Shown here: in pieces, positions 44,132-51,548 of the stretch
Numbering within the stretch: position 1 is the stretch's first letter
Layout: every line of letters starts with the position of its first letter
DNA from: CAYRSS01 sp964426945
Lineage (GTDB): Bacteria; Planctomycetota; Phycisphaerae; UBA1845
Length of the DNA stretch: 64,000 bases
Direction: 5' to 3'
Assembly: GCA_964426945.1 (NCBI GenBank)
Contig: CAYRSS010000006.1
Span: 1 to 64,000 of the forward strand
Notes under the pieces: model-generated
Seen by the model: the letters and a program-made list of their open reading frames with translations, nothing else
Told to the model about the DNA's origin: nothing
The model's database searches: none
Position numbers and translations under genes: made by a program

Positions 44132-44361
44132 GGCGGCTTGCCTTCACTCGGGCGAGAAGCCGTTCTCGAACGCACGTCTGGCGGAATCCCTTCCGCCGCG
44201 CCGTACGGACGTCGCTCGCGCGAGGTTATGTTTCCAATGGATGAGCCGGAAGCCTCGCCCGCAGAGTCCGGACATCCCGCGGGAAAGGATTCCCGCGGAA
44301 GAGGGTGCGAGATAGGAATCTCGCACCAGCGTCCTGACACTTTCCCGTTCGGAGATTGCCG
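44132..44361. repeat. Cluster of perfect short hairpins
   Basis: Three perfect inverted repeats lie in 230 non-coding bases. They are GGCGGAA-TCCC-TTCCGCC (about 44178-44195), CCGCGGGAA-AGGA-TTCCCGCGG (44277-44298) and GGTGCGAGAT-AGGA-ATCTCGCACC (44304-44327). The last two share the loop AGGA and lie 5 bases apart. A CCTGACAC-type motif follows at 44333-44340. They are between co-directional genes and may act in RNA processing or be mobile hairpin elements. Confidence 0.6.
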
Positions 44362-44838
44362 GTGCCGACGAGCACTTCCAAGTCTGACGGCGGGAGAGAC
44401 GGGCGGCTGCAGCTCGTCGACGACACGCTCATCTTCGAGTCGCCGGACGCCGAGGGCTGGCGGCTGGCGATTGCCGACCTGGCGGTCCTTGGTGAGTTTA
44501 CGAATGCAGACGGACCGGAACTTCCCGATTACTTCTTCATTTTCGTCAAGAACGACGGCGCATGGCATCGCTGCGCCATCTATGCAGATGGCGCATTGGA
44601 TGTCTCCGGGCGGATCTGCAAGCTGTTGGGATGTGAAGAGCCTCCTTCGCTGGCCGATCGCACGGATCTGGCGAGCGTGGCTCAGTGGCCGCCGGTGCTG
44701 AGCGGGCGCGAACTATTCCGATTCGAGGAGATATCAACCTCATGGTGGCGGCGATGGCTTCTCGGGCCGGAGTACACGATTCACTTATCCGCTGCCGTGG
44801 CGGATTACCTGCGCGACCAGAACACGGTGTCAGAATGA
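44362..44838 (+). CDS. Hypothetical protein
   Basis: 158 residues from GTG 44362, with GGAGA 6 bases upstream (a TTG two codons earlier is less likely). It has no signal peptide or membrane segment. Recognisable stretches are LQLVDDTLIFESPDAEGWRLAIADLAVLGEFTNADGP, DYFFIFVKNDGAWHRC and a C-terminal WWRRWLLGPEYTIHLS. The alternating strands suggest a PH-like or beta-barrel cytoplasmic domain, but no family is identified. It follows the UbiA gene after 230 bases of hairpin-rich spacer, so co-transcription is uncertain. Confidence 0.6.
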   Translation: MPTSTSKSDGGRDGRLQLVDDTLIFESPDAEGWRLAIADLAVLGEFTNADGPELPDYFFIFVKNDGAWHRCAIYADGALDVSGRICKLLGCEEPPSLADRTDLASVAQWPPVLSGRELFRFEEISTSWWRRWLLGPEYTIHLSAAVADYLRDQNTVSE

Positions 44839-44906
44839 TCCACTTGGCAGTGGGACTACCCCACGGGGTATCCGCCCACGATCTGACGTGATAGAGCTTG
44901 CTTTTC

Positions 44907-44948
44907 CTTTGCGCCTTGGCGTGAGATATCTCACGCCAAGGCGCAAAG
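44907..44948. repeat. Perfect 42-base palindrome
   Basis: Two 21-base arms (44907-44927 and 44928-44948) are exact reverse complements with no spacer. The right arm begins ATCTCACGCCAAGGCGC and the left arm is its mirror. It would form a long cruciform or RNA hairpin between two convergent genes and could be a bidirectional terminator without U-tract. A GTGTCAGG motif follows 11 bases downstream. Confidence 0.8.
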
Positions 44949-45021
44949 CTCGCAAAGAGTGTCAGGGCGGGGTTTGGAGTCACGCGCGCCGACCACATCC
45001 GACAGCTCGGCGCCCCGGGAG

Positions 45022-45663
45022 TTATCCTGACCCCTTCCCTGTGGGCTCGCCGAGCGCGCGCTGCAGAGCGGGCATGTGGCGGTCACGAGAGCCCTCGGCC
45101 ATCCGTCGGAACACGGCCATGACGTCCGGCGGCGCGGGGGCGGCGAGCATGCGCTCGTACATCTCCACGGTCTGCGCCTCCGAGGCGATCGCCCGCTCGG
45201 TTGCCTCTCGGAGCGTGGCCGGGATCGTCTTGGGGTCAAGCGTCGGTCGGGCGGGCCGGTCCACGCCGTAGGCGTCGAGCAACCCCCCGATCGCCCCCGC
45301 GTGTCGCTTCTCCGCGGCGACCAGGTTCGTGTACGGTCGCCCGGCGTCGAACCTCTCGATCACCATCTCGTAAAACGCTTCGTTATCCCACTCTGCCAGC
45401 AGCGCCGTCTGCAGCGCGCGGACGAGTTCCGGCCCGACAGCTGTCTTCTCCGAGATCGCCGCGCCGCGATCGCGGCCGCCCCCGGCCCGCCGCCCGCATC
45501 TCGCGGGCTGAGCAGCGCATCCGCGACATACGCAGCCGGCGCACGGTTGTCCGGCCTGCATCCGGTGGCGCTGCCGCCCCGGGCTGCGGGAGAAGGAGTT
45601 GTCCGTGCATCCCGTGAACCCAGCAATCAGGGCGACCGCTACGATGAATCCGTGCCGTGTCAT
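45022..45663 (-). CDS. Ferritin-like DUF2202-type lipoprotein
   Basis: 213 residues from ATG 45663. Signal peptide MTRHGFIVAVALIAGFTGC has a lipobox Cys19. A Cys/Arg/Gly-rich section at about 28-70 (PCAGCVCRGCAAQPARCGRR) is unusual for the family and may bind metal or reflect a compensated frame change. Residues 75-205 form a four-helix ferritin-like domain with ExxH-type pairs: ALLAEWDNEAFYE, AAEKRHAGAI, AIASEAQTVEMYERML and SRDRHMPAL. The last codons and stop (GKGSG) fall in a REP-like CCTGACCCC element. It lies downstream of the ECF/anti-sigma/Spy operon. Confidence 0.72.
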   Translation of the reverse strand: MTRHGFIVAVALIAGFTGCTDNSFSRSPGRQRHRMQAGQPCAGCVCRGCAAQPARCGRRAGGGRDRGAAISEKTAVGPELVRALQTALLAEWDNEAFYEMVIERFDAGRPYTNLVAAEKRHAGAIGGLLDAYGVDRPARPTLDPKTIPATLREATERAIASEAQTVEMYERMLAAPAPPDVMAVFRRMAEGSRDRHMPALQRALGEPTGKGSG

Positions 45664-45767
45664 CCTCTGTACCTCGCTTTCCGTTTCGCGCCGGTCGCCG
45701 GGCCGCGGCGCTGCCGCACGTGCGCCATCCGGCGCCCCTCCGTCCGTCCGGTTCAGGCGCTGCGTCG

Positions 45768-46349
45768 TTACCCCCGGCCGCCCCGCATCCTTCGGCCCCG
45801 TCCTTGTCCCGGGCCGTGTCCCCGCTGCTCGTGTTCGTGTGCTGCATCGGGCGACTCGCCGCGTCCGCCGCGCCACCGTCTTCCGCTTCCTTCGCGCACT
45901 CCTTCCGCGCAAAGCTCGAAGAGTCGCTTCTGCTGGTCGGCGCTCAACAGATGGCGCACGGCGAGCAGTTGGTCGATCACGGTGCGCTCGACCCGGGTGT
46001 GTGTTTCGATCACCGCCTCGGCCAGCGCGCGGATTGTTTCGTTGGGGGCATCGCCGGCTTCGAATGCCGCGGCAAGAGCGGCTCGTGCTGCAGCCTGATC
46101 GGCTCGCAGGCGCTGGAGATCCGCATCGAAAGCGGGGTTGAGGGCCTCGACTTGGCGAGCCTGCTCATCGCTCAGCCCCAGCCGTCGCGCGAGCGATTGT
46201 CCGAAGCCCTCCGGATGCGGCGTCGTGGCCGTGGTGGCCGGGGGTTCGGCCGGCGGCTGCGATCGAACCAGCACGGTAGCGGTGAAGCTGCCCCCCAGCG
46301 CCAGGAACAGCATGACGAAATTACGGAGATTCGCAGCGGGGAGAATCAT
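45768..46349 (-). CDS. Periplasmic Spy/CnrX-like protein
   Basis: 193 residues: N-terminal membrane anchor or signal (NFVMLFLALGGSFTATVLV), then a helical hairpin with LSDEQARQVEALNPAFDADLQRLRADQAAARAALAAAFE and LLSADQQKRLFELCAEG, as in Spy/CpxP/CnrX proteins. The C-terminus is rich in Gly, Arg and His (HEHEQRGHGPGQGRGRRMRGG), which could bind metals. It overlaps the anti-sigma gene by 4 bases. In CnrXYH-type systems such a protein senses metal for an ECF factor; the arrangement here is comparable. A chaperone role is the alternative. Confidence 0.8.
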   Translation of the reverse strand: MILPAANLRNFVMLFLALGGSFTATVLVRSQPPAEPPATTATTPHPEGFGQSLARRLGLSDEQARQVEALNPAFDADLQRLRADQAAARAALAAAFEAGDAPNETIRALAEAVIETHTRVERTVIDQLLAVRHLLSADQQKRLFELCAEGVREGSGRRWRGGRGESPDAAHEHEQRGHGPGQGRGRRMRGGRG

Positions 46350-46822
46350 GGCTCGTCATCCGTAAGCTCAAATCCGTCACCGACGAGAGCCTGCAGCCCT
46401 GTCGCCGACTCGGCAAGCAACCACTCCAACTCAAACGGCTCAGTCGGGTCGGCCGGACCGATTCCGGGCGGCGGCTCTGCGTGGCGGGGGGAAGTGAGCA
46501 CGCCGGCAGACACGCCGACGCCGACGGCCAGTGCCAGGCCGGCGGCGGTGCGGAGGGGCTTCAGCCACCACCGCGATCGAAGTGCGACCGGGGTGTGGCT
46601 CGCAGCCGGCGCGTCCAGCGACGCATTGATCCGATCGGCGATATCACACCACGCGTCGTCTTCGGGCGCCTCACCCAGGGCGCCCCATACAGCGCGCTGC
46701 GCTGCCACCAGCTGCGCGCAAGCCTCGCAGGTCGCCAAATGGGCTTCCAGCGCGGATCGCTCCGCCTCGCGCAGCTCGCGCCCCACCAATCGGATCCAGT
46801 CGATGTCCGGAGGGCAACCCAT
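46346..46822 (-). CDS. Anti-sigma factor with zinc-finger domain
   Basis: 158 residues. The ZAS motif H28-x3-C32-x2-C35 (AHLATCEACAQL) is followed by a membrane helix around 90-112 (TAAGLALAVGVGVSAGVLT) and an acidic extracytoplasmic tail. The gene begins 9 bases after the ECF sigma gene and ends overlapping the Spy-like gene, so the three form one operon. It should hold the sigma factor at the membrane until an envelope signal, probably relayed by the Spy-like protein, releases it. Confidence 0.85.
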   Translation of the reverse strand: MGCPPDIDWIRLVGRELREAERSALEAHLATCEACAQLVAAQRAVWGALGEAPEDDAWCDIADRINASLDAPAASHTPVALRSRWWLKPLRTAAGLALAVGVGVSAGVLTSPRHAEPPPGIGPADPTEPFELEWLLAESATGLQALVGDGFELTDDEP

Positions 46823-46831
46823 GGCACACTC

Positions 46832-47437
46832 CTAGCTTCTATGAGACGGTTTGCCCGCCTGGTTTCCTGCGGTCGATTTCGAGGCGTCGTCGTCGGCGGC
46901 GAGTTCCCGGCGCAGCGTCGCGTACGCCCGCACCAGGAGCGATTCGACGGCCGAATCGGTCCATCCCGTGGCCTCCTGGACCTGCTGAATGCTCATGTCG
47001 CCATATTTGTGCAGCACCAACGCAAGCCGCTGGCGATCCGCCAGCCCGGCGACCACGCGCCGGACCGACTCGCGGCGTTCGCTGTTCATCAGGACCGACT
47101 GGGGCTGAGTCTGTCGATGGTCCGTGATGTCCAGGCCTTCGATCGAGCCGGCGCTGCGGCGGCGCTTCGTGTCGAGGCACAGGTTGACGATGATCCGGTA
47201 GAACCACGATCGAAAGCTCGCCTGTGCACGGTAATCCCCGGCCCCGCGCCAGATTCGCAAGAAGGCCTCCTGCGCGATGTCTTCCGCCTGGGCACGGTGG
47301 CCCAGGGTGTGGTAGGCGACGCGCAGAGCTGTGGCCTGGTGCCGCCGGACCAGCTCCGTCAGCGCCGCGCGGTCTCCCGCAGCGAGCCGTTCGACCAGCT
47401 GTTCATCCGAATCAGGGATGGTCGCTGACGACTCCAT
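46832..47437 (-). CDS. ECF-family RNA polymerase sigma factor
   Basis: 201 residues from ATG 47437 (MESSATIPDSDEQLV). Region 2 includes LVRRHQATALRVAYHTLGHRAQAEDIAQEAFLRIWRGA and FRSWFYRIIVNLCLD. Region 4 contains LADRQRLALVLHKYGDMSIQQVQEATGWTDSAVESLLVRAYATLRREL. An upstream extension of the frame (from 47506) lacks sigma-like sequence. It is the first gene of the sigma/anti-sigma/Spy operon and divergent from the small lipoprotein at 47627, which may be part of the same regulon. No clear -35/-10 was found. Confidence 0.9.
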   Translation of the reverse strand: MESSATIPDSDEQLVERLAAGDRAALTELVRRHQATALRVAYHTLGHRAQAEDIAQEAFLRIWRGAGDYRAQASFRSWFYRIIVNLCLDTKRRRSAGSIEGLDITDHRQTQPQSVLMNSERRESVRRVVAGLADRQRLALVLHKYGDMSIQQVQEATGWTDSAVESLLVRAYATLRRELAADDDASKSTAGNQAGKPSHRS

Positions 47438-47626
47438 CCGCCGCACGTCCTGAGAAAAAAAGCGCGCGAACACCGCAGGCCCGTACCTGCCGGGTGCGTC
47501 CAACAATGGTCAGGCACGATGCGTGCCGCCGGCGCGGGAATCCCCACCCGGTTCGGTTTCTGAGGGAGCAGGGGATACCCGACGACCGTGGAATCAAGCG
47601 GGTCTTCAAGACAGGAGTGACAAGCG

Positions 47627-47956
47627 ATGAAACGAGTGATGATGCTCGGCGCAGTGCTGCTGATGGGGACGGCGCTGCTGGGCTGCGACGAGGCGAGTTT
47701 CCTGGCGACCGCCCCCGATACGGTGGTGAAAGCCTACCTCGCGGCGAAGGGCGGAGGCGACATGGACAGCATCCACCTCGCGGTGCAGGATCGGGATCGT
47801 GACCGCCTCGCCGACGGAACCGGCCCGCTCTGCCCGAATCCGGATCCTGGCGGACCGGGCGACGGCTCCGGCGGGGACACGACTCCCCCTGGCGGCGGTG
47901 ATCAGCACCAGGATCGTGACCGCGACCAGTGCCGCGACGGATCATGCGGCGGCTAG
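47627..47956 (+). CDS. Small lipoprotein with Arg-Asp repeats
   Basis: 109 residues. ATG 47627 follows AGGAGTG. Signal peptide MKRVMMLGAVLLMGTALLGC with lipobox Cys20. A short helix-like segment (DTVVKAYLAAKGGG) is followed by a low-complexity tail of DRDRDR, Pro/Gly blocks and a closing DRDRDQCRDGSCGG. It is divergent from the ECF/anti-sigma/Spy operon, so it may be an envelope target of that sigma factor. No family is known. A 16-base inverted repeat begins 20 bases after its stop. Confidence 0.65.
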   Translation: MKRVMMLGAVLLMGTALLGCDEASFLATAPDTVVKAYLAAKGGGDMDSIHLAVQDRDRDRLADGTGPLCPNPDPGGPGDGSGGDTTPPGGGDQHQDRDRDQCRDGSCGG

Positions 47957-47975
47957 TTCGCGTCGAAGTGCAATG

Positions 47976-48038
47976 AAGGTGTCAGGATGATCCGCCCGCC
48001 CGACAAGCCCGGCGAATCAACAATCATCCTGACACCTT
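47976..48038. repeat. REP-like inverted repeat after small lipoprotein
   Basis: Perfect 16-base arms AAGGTGTCAGGATGAT (47976-47991) and its reverse complement (48023-48038), with a 31-base centre, followed by TCC. It shares CCTGAC with the REP-like elements at 21795, 44333 and 45026. It may also terminate the plus-strand lipoprotein transcript. Confidence 0.65.
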
Positions 48039-48201
48039 TCCAGTTTCGGGTTGATGGCGAAAAGGCCGCAACGAGGGCAGGGAGGGAGCACGGGGCCGGC
48101 AAGACAAGCGCGAGGAGCGGGAGGGTTGCAGAACGGCGCGTTCGTTCGTCTGGTTTGGCGAATCGTGAACCAGTCGTACACTTGATTCTCTGAGATCCCC
48201 C

Positions 48202-48849
48202 CTACCGCTCCGCCCCCGTCTTCACCTTGTACGCCGCGCGAACCCACTCGCCCGCCTCATCGAGGTCGGGGTGAAGCTGGGCCGCGCGCTCCAACCAGCG
48301 CTGCGCCTCGGCACGCGGGTCGCCCCAGGCGATGAGCACTTCCATCGCGTCGCGCTGTGCCTGTGAGAGCACCAGCCCGTCCCCCTCGATCGCCGCCGCG
48401 GCGGTCGCGCCCTCCGCGGGCAGGGCGAGGTCTTCGAGCTTGCCCCTGAGCGTGGCGACGATCAGTTCCGCCCCGCGCTTGCCGATGCCTGAGAGCTTCG
48501 AGAGTTGCTTGGTATCACCTTGCTCGATCCACGAGGCCACGCGGCGGACCGGCTCGGAGAGCGCCCGCAGGGCCTTGCGGATGCCAATGCCGCGGACCTC
48601 GAGAAAACGATGGAAAAACAGCTTGTCCTCGGCGTGCAGGAACCCCACGATCCGCGGCACCAGGTGTCCGGAGGCCTGGTTGCCCTCGTAGAACTCCATC
48701 GTGTAGAGCGTGACCTCGCGCCCGCGCCACGCCGCCAGCTCGGCGATGGCGAAGTGCGGCGTGAGCACCTCGTACACCAGCCCGCCGCGATCCAGCAGGG
48801 CGCCCGAGTCGGTCACGTCCACCAGCATGCCCGTGATGCGTACGATCAT
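48202..48849 (-). CDS. ruvA: Holliday junction branch migration subunit RuvA
   Basis: 215 residues that bind Holliday junctions and load RuvB. Domain I is an OB-fold (MIVRITGMLVDVTDSGALLDRGGLVYEV). Helix-hairpin-helix motifs include FLEVRGIGIRKALRAL and LSKLSGIGKRGAELIVATLRGKL. The C-terminal domain III, which contacts RuvB, is present (DAMEVLIAWGDPRAEAQRWLERA). It lies 48 bases after ruvC in the same direction. ruvB is not in the window. Confidence 0.95.
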   Translation of the reverse strand: MIVRITGMLVDVTDSGALLDRGGLVYEVLTPHFAIAELAAWRGREVTLYTMEFYEGNQASGHLVPRIVGFLHAEDKLFFHRFLEVRGIGIRKALRALSEPVRRVASWIEQGDTKQLSKLSGIGKRGAELIVATLRGKLEDLALPAEGATAAAAIEGDGLVLSQAQRDAMEVLIAWGDPRAEAQRWLERAAQLHPDLDEAGEWVRAAYKVKTGAER

Positions 48850-48897
48850 GACGACACTCTACCGCGGACCCGCCCCCCGCCGCGATCCCCCCCGGTG

Positions 48898-49419
48898 TCA
48901 CCGCCGCGCCCGCCGGCCTATCGGGCCGGCCTGGTGCTCGCCCGCGCAGCAGAGGGCAATGGCGATGGCGTCAGCCACGTCGGGCGGCTCGGGAATGCCG
49001 TCAAGGCCGAGGTGCGCCTGCACCGCCCGTTGCACCTGCAGCTTGCTGGCCCGGCCGTTGCCCGTGAGGTGCCGCTTGACCCGCGTGGCCGCGAAGCTCC
49101 GCACCTCGATGCCCTCCCGGGCGGCGACCAGCAGGATCACCCCGCGGGCGTGGCCCATGAGAATCGCGGTGCGCGGGTGCTTGTAGTGAGCGTAAAGCTG
49201 CTCGACGGCGACGATGTTCGGTGCATGCTCGGCGATGATGGCCATCAGGTCGGCCTCGATCTGCACGAGCCGATCGGCCAGGGCGAGACTGTTCTTGCCG
49301 GAGAACCGGCACGCCCCCGCTTCGATAACCTCGACCCGGCCGTCGCGGTCTTCGACGCGCAGCACGGCGTAGCCGGTGGTGCCGAGGCCGGGGTCGATGC
49401 CGAGGATTACACCTGCCAT
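48898..49419 (-). CDS. ruvC: Crossover junction endodeoxyribonuclease RuvC
   Basis: 173 residues; the resolvase that cleaves Holliday junctions. The acidic catalytic residues lie in ILGIDPGLGTTGYAV (Asp), VAVEQLYAHYKHPRTA (Glu) and PDVADAIAIALCCA (Asp pair), matching the RNase H fold order. ATG 49419 (MAGVILGIDPG) is clear; the open frame continues upstream through a repetitive CGAAACG-type stretch. It is followed by ruvA. Confidence 0.95.
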   Translation of the reverse strand: MAGVILGIDPGLGTTGYAVLRVEDRDGRVEVIEAGACRFSGKNSLALADRLVQIEADLMAIIAEHAPNIVAVEQLYAHYKHPRTAILMGHARGVILLVAAREGIEVRSFAATRVKRHLTGNGRASKLQVQRAVQAHLGLDGIPEPPDVADAIAIALCCAGEHQAGPIGRRARR

Positions 49420-49504
49420 ACCGCGGATTAAACGCCGAAACGCCGAAACGTCAAAACCAAGGAGACTTGGACACGGGATCGTCGGGGGAGAAACGGAGCA
49501 GCCG

Positions 49505-50752
49505 TCAGGCGAGGAGCCAGCGCAGGGCGACGAGCGCCCCGGCCACGCCCGCCACCCACGGCACGGTGCGGATGGCGGCCATGAGCAGTTCGCGGTTGGT
49601 CGGCTCATGGTGATTCGATTCTTCCGTCGGGCCGACGCCGGCCATGCCCTCCAGCAATGACCGCAGGGGCGACTCGGTGCAGGCCTCCAGATCGTCGAGC
49701 ATCTCCCCCGCGGTCGCGTAGCGCTCGTTCGACTGTGGCGCGCAGGCCCTGGTGATGACCTCGCTGAGCCGCAGCAGGTCCCACTGCCCCGCGGTCGCGC
49801 CGAAATCCTCGGGCAGCCGCGGAAACGCCGGATGATCCATCCCGCAGATCATCTCGTGCAGCACCTTGCCGAGCGCGAAAATGTCGGCGGAGCGATCGTT
49901 GGCCCGGTCCGGCGGCATATACCGCGGCGTACCCAGCACGCCGCCGCCCGCCCCGCCAAGCCCTACCGTGATCATCCCGATGTCCGCAAGCTTCGGCATG
50001 CGCTTCACGATGACGATGTTGGCGGGCTTGATGTCGCGGTGGACGAGCTCAAGGCGATGCAGCAGCGCCAACCCGCGCAGCAGTCGTCGAGCGATCTCCG
50101 CGGCGGTGTCCGGGCGGATTCGCCGTCGCTGCAGCACCCGGGCGAGCGTGAGCGGACGGTACACCGCGGGAAACTCGTCGGTCACCGGCAGCTTGGTGAC
50201 GTCGTTGTCGGCCAGGTCCATCGTGTAGTAGAGCAGGTCGCCCGCCATGCCGACGTGATGCACCTGGATCAGGTAGGGGTATCGACCAACCTTGCGGCAG
50301 TAGGTTTCGAGCGATTGGCGCTCGCGCTCGCCGTTGGCGCTGCGCTGCTGCGTACCGATGCGTCGCAGGTTGACGATCTTCATCGCGCGGTAGACGCCGA
50401 CGCGGTCGCGCACCACCCAGACCGAGCCGTAGGCGCCCTCGCCGCAGAGCTGAACCCGCTCGTAATCGGAGACCAGCCACGCCCCCGGCCCGCCTGCTGC
50501 CGCAGAATCTCCCGATGGGGCCGCGGCGGACGCGATTCCGGCGGAGCCGGCGCTGGCCGACGCGGAGAGCCGCCACGCCTCGCGAAGCACGTCGGCGTCG
50601 GCGTTCGCGCTCTGGCGGGCGCGCAGCGTCGCCCGGCACCGGTCGCAGTCGCGAAGGTGATCCTCGATGGGGGCGGCCTGTTCGTCGGTCAGCTCGCCGG
50701 CCTCATAGGCCGTGAGCACCCCCCGCCGGGGGTGCCCGCGCAGCTCGCTCAT
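49505..50752 (-). CDS. Serine/threonine protein kinase with N-terminal zinc finger
   Basis: 415 residues. Residues 1-45 form an anti-sigma-like zinc finger (H32-x3-C36-x2-C39). The kinase domain has a glycine loop GEGAYGSVW, lysine YRAMKIVN and catalytic loop HRDIKPANIVIV. The metal-binding DFG is DIG (LADIGMI), and GTPRYMPPDRAND replaces the usual GTPxYMAPE. A C-terminal membrane helix (VPWVAGVAGALVALRWLLA) anchors it. It overlaps the upstream ECF gene by ATGA. In planctomycetes many ECF factors pair with kinases that replace classic anti-sigma factors; here both features are joined in one protein. Confidence 0.88.
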   Translation of the reverse strand: MSELRGHPRRGVLTAYEAGELTDEQAAPIEDHLRDCDRCRATLRARQSANADADVLREAWRLSASASAGSAGIASAAAPSGDSAAAGGPGAWLVSDYERVQLCGEGAYGSVWVVRDRVGVYRAMKIVNLRRIGTQQRSANGERERQSLETYCRKVGRYPYLIQVHHVGMAGDLLYYTMDLADNDVTKLPVTDEFPAVYRPLTLARVLQRRRIRPDTAAEIARRLLRGLALLHRLELVHRDIKPANIVIVKRMPKLADIGMITVGLGGAGGGVLGTPRYMPPDRANDRSADIFALGKVLHEMICGMDHPAFPRLPEDFGATAGQWDLLRLSEVITRACAPQSNERYATAGEMLDDLEACTESPLRSLLEGMAGVGPTEESNHHEPTNRELLMAAIRTVPWVAGVAGALVALRWLLA

Positions 50753-51330
50753 GATGCGTCTCCGTAGAGAAGTTGCATCAGGCGGGCCGATCTTTCGCGC
50801 AGCTTGCGGATAATCCGGTTCTTGGCGACGTAGACCTGGTTCGGGGTCATGGCCAGGATGCGGCAGACCTCCTCCACCGGCATGTCGCGAATGACGTAGA
50901 GCTCGAAGGCCTGGTAGGTGTGCTCGGCGACGCTGCCGCGCACGTCCGCCAGGCAGTAGGCCAGGTGGGCCGCTTCCCACTCCCGATCCCACGAATCGGG
51001 CCCCTCCGCCCCGGCGTCGGGCAGCCGGTCCAGCTCCTCCCCGCCGCCGGCGGCCCGGCGGTGACGGTCGCGGTAGAACTGGCGGACCTTGTTCAGCACG
51101 ATCGTCCGCAACCAGCCGCGAAAGCTGACCCGCTTCTTGAAATCCGCGATCTGACCAAGCACGACCTCCAGGCACTGCTGGGCGATCTCCTCCGCCTCGC
51201 CGGGCGCAAGCCCCTGGTGGCGCGCGTACTCCACGAGCAGCGGGCGGTAAAGCCGGTCAAACTCGACCCAGGCTTCCGCGTCGTTAAAGTCGCGAATGTC
51301 GCTCAGCAGGCTGGATCGGGTGGTATTCAC
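50749..51330 (-). CDS. ECF-family sigma factor linked to kinase
   Basis: 193 residues from GTG 51330 (VNTTRSSLLSDIRDFND). Sigma region 2 has WVEFDRLYRPLLVEYARHQGLAPGEAEEIAQQCLEVVLGQIADF and FRGWLRTIVLNKVRQFYRD; region 4 has AFELYVIRDMPVEEVCRILAMTPNQVYVAKNRIIRKLRER. The N-terminal TRSSLLxxIRDxxDxxAWxEF pattern is characteristic of the planctomycete ECF groups associated with serine/threonine kinases, and a kinase gene overlaps its stop. The start choice is based on domain content; GGAT lies 9 bases upstream. A hairpin separates promoter and start. Confidence 0.87.
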   Translation of the reverse strand: MNTTRSSLLSDIRDFNDAEAWVEFDRLYRPLLVEYARHQGLAPGEAEEIAQQCLEVVLGQIADFKKRVSFRGWLRTIVLNKVRQFYRDRHRRAAGGGEELDRLPDAGAEGPDSWDREWEAAHLAYCLADVRGSVAEHTYQAFELYVIRDMPVEEVCRILAMTPNQVYVAKNRIIRKLRERSARLMQLLYGDAS

Positions 51331-51357
51331 AAGACGGGATCCGGGACAACGACCGGT

Positions 51358-51426
51358 CGGCCGCGCGATTCCCCGCGCGGCCGCTGCGTGCCAACTCAGT
51401 ATACGCAGTTCTTTCAGCCAAACCAA
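51358..51426 (-). promoter_or_regulatory. Promoter and leader hairpin of ECF/kinase operon
   Basis: Minus strand: TTGGTT (51426-51421), a 17-base spacer, TATACT (51403-51398), then a perfect 10-base stem CGGCCGCGCG with a 6-base loop at 51358-51383 in the expected leader, 28 bases before the GTG start. It has no U-tract, so it is not a simple terminator; it could influence mRNA stability or translation. Confidence 0.5.
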
Positions 51427-51548
51427 TGAAACCGATTTCACATGGTGAGGCTCGCTTGCGGGAAACCCTGAATCAGGGGACATGCCTCGCTGGCGAAGTC
51501 AAAGTTGATCGGCCGTGGCGCGCGATCGGCGTCCCGAATCGCCGAATT

